A DNA stretch of 64,000 nucleotides. Source: SVEL01 sp045125245. Lineage in GTDB: Bacteria; Bacillota; Clostridia; Lachnospirales; Lachnospiraceae. The notes below the pieces were generated by a model. The model saw only the letters and a list, made by a program, of their open reading frames with translations. It was not told the DNA's origin and ran no database searches. The translations under genes were made by a program, and so were the position numbers. Location of the stretch: the NCBI GenBank assembly GCA_045125245.1, contig JBGVNF010000052.1, positions 1 to 64,000 on the forward strand. The letters run 5' to 3'. Shown piece after piece: positions 63,314-64,000 of the stretch. Each line of letters begins with the position of its first letter. Within the stretch, counting starts at the first letter, position 1.

Positions 63314-64000
63314 TTAAACAACTGGTAAATAGATATGTATGGCAGTACCTGTTCCTAGAGCAGATACTGCTTTTATTTTCCCTTGATGATCTTCAATAAT
63401 CTTTTTTACGATAGAAAGCCCTAATCCCGTACCATTCTTCTTTCCATATGTAAACATTGGTTCAAATATCTTACATATATTTTTTTCGCTAATTCCTTTA
63501 CCATTATCTATTATCTCAATATGTATCATTTCCATAAAATTATTTTCATCATAATCATTTTTATGAATACTTTCATATGAACCTTCATCCTTTTCAACGG
63601 TAACACTTATACGGATTTCCTTACCCTTTTCTGCATCATTTTCACTAACAGCTTCTATGGCATTTTTTATTACGTTAATAAATACTTGTCTTAATTTTAC
63701 GAAATCTCCAAAAATCTTCTTATCTTCAATGAAATCATGTCTATATATTCCAAACATAATATTTTCATTCCCTTGAATTTTATGAAAAGAGCTGTCCATC
63801 TCTCTCACCACTTCATTAATCTCAATATATTTTTTATCTACAGCCTCTGCATGGTTATATTCACGTAGATTATTGAATAGATTACATATATACGCATAAT
63901 CATTTTTTAAATCGTGTAGATCGCACTTTTCACCTACACGCAACATATCTCCCTCAACATAAAATATACTTGCACCTAAGACTGTTAACGCATTTCCCAT
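63314..64000 (-). CDS. Sensor histidine kinase, C-terminal part (cut by window edge)
   Basis: 228 residues visible. The HATPase_c domain shows its N box (NVIKNAIEA), G1 box (DNGKGIS), F box (KIFEPMFTYGKKNG) and G2 box (GTGLGLSI). The frame is open at the window edge, so the phospho-accepting helix and any sensor domain are probably upstream beyond 64000. The DHp-like helix near residues 20-60 lacks a clear H-box in what is visible. It converges with the flavodoxin-SCP2 gene, leaving nine bases between them. Confidence 0.85.
   Translation of the reverse strand: MGNALTVLGASIFYVEGDMLRVGEKCDLHDLKNDYAYICNLFNNLREYNHAEAVDKKYIEINEVVREMDSSFHKIQGNENIMFGIYRHDFIEDKKIFGDFVKLRQVFINVIKNAIEAVSENDAEKGKEIRISVTVEKDEGSYESIHKNDYDENNFMEMIHIEIIDNGKGISEKNICKIFEPMFTYGKKNGTGLGLSIVKKIIEDHQGKIKAVSALGTGTAIHIYLPVV

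Overview
The window is low-GC Gram-positive DNA. The partial 16S rRNA, the presence of DUF3881, DUF5711, DUF5702, DUF6240 and DUF6382 proteins, a V-type ATPase, flagellar genes and a Tad pilus locus together point to a motile anaerobe of the family Lachnospiraceae (Clostridia). The genus cannot be fixed from the sequence alone.

Layout. 1-0.95 kb: the 5' end of a leftward rRNA operon with a long structured leader and two tandem consensus promoters. 0.95-8.3 kb: leftward housekeeping genes (CvpA, DUF5711, an MPN-like/LysM membrane protein, a coiled-coil membrane protein, then an operon TSCPD-luxS-mtnN-HAD-small protein for S-adenosylhomocysteine recycling). 8.3-12 kb: an unstable accessory patch with two Rpn/PD-(D/E)XK-type genes, a decayed third copy, a 120-bp direct repeat carrying a promoter and leader ORF, and a leucine-rich lipoprotein behind a TA-repeat promoter. 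12-16.2 kb: small membrane protein, a tRNA-Arg(CCT), DUF3881, and a membrane protein coupled to a DEDDh exonuclease. 16.3-26.3 kb: a leftward nine-gene V-ATPase operon ending in a D-Ala-D-Ala carboxypeptidase. 26.6-34 kb: trmB, tRNA-Lys(CTT), DUF3737, a toxin-antitoxin pair with a YgiT/HTH/Panacea antitoxin, an ECF sigma factor fused to a membrane-anchored sensor, and azlCD.

34-42 kb: a leftward five-gene operon (giant VWA protein, Ig-like surface protein, small membrane protein, HflK, HflC). 42-51.6 kb: aconitase-family hydratase, then a flagellar block (DUF6240, flagellin, FliS) whose last gene is glgB, with sigma-28-type promoters before DUF6240 and flagellin. 51.9-61.2 kb: a rightward Tad pilus operon (TadZ, CpaF, TadB, TadC, Flp, DUF5702, TadE, prepilin peptidase, a second TadE-like pilin, DUF6382-FHA). 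61.2-64 kb: rhomboid protease, flavodoxin-SCP2 fusion and a truncated histidine kinase.

Most notable points: two genes whose best start is ATT behind a strong Shine-Dalgarno sequence (cpaF and an Rpn-like gene); tadC split by a frame change at a C6 tract; a probable phase-variable promoter; a toxin-antitoxin operon whose consensus promoter lies inside the longest open reading frame and whose +1 region is a perfect 22-bp palindrome; a sigma factor-sensor fusion; and the VWA/HflKC membrane operon. All family calls are from reading the protein sequences; no database search was run.
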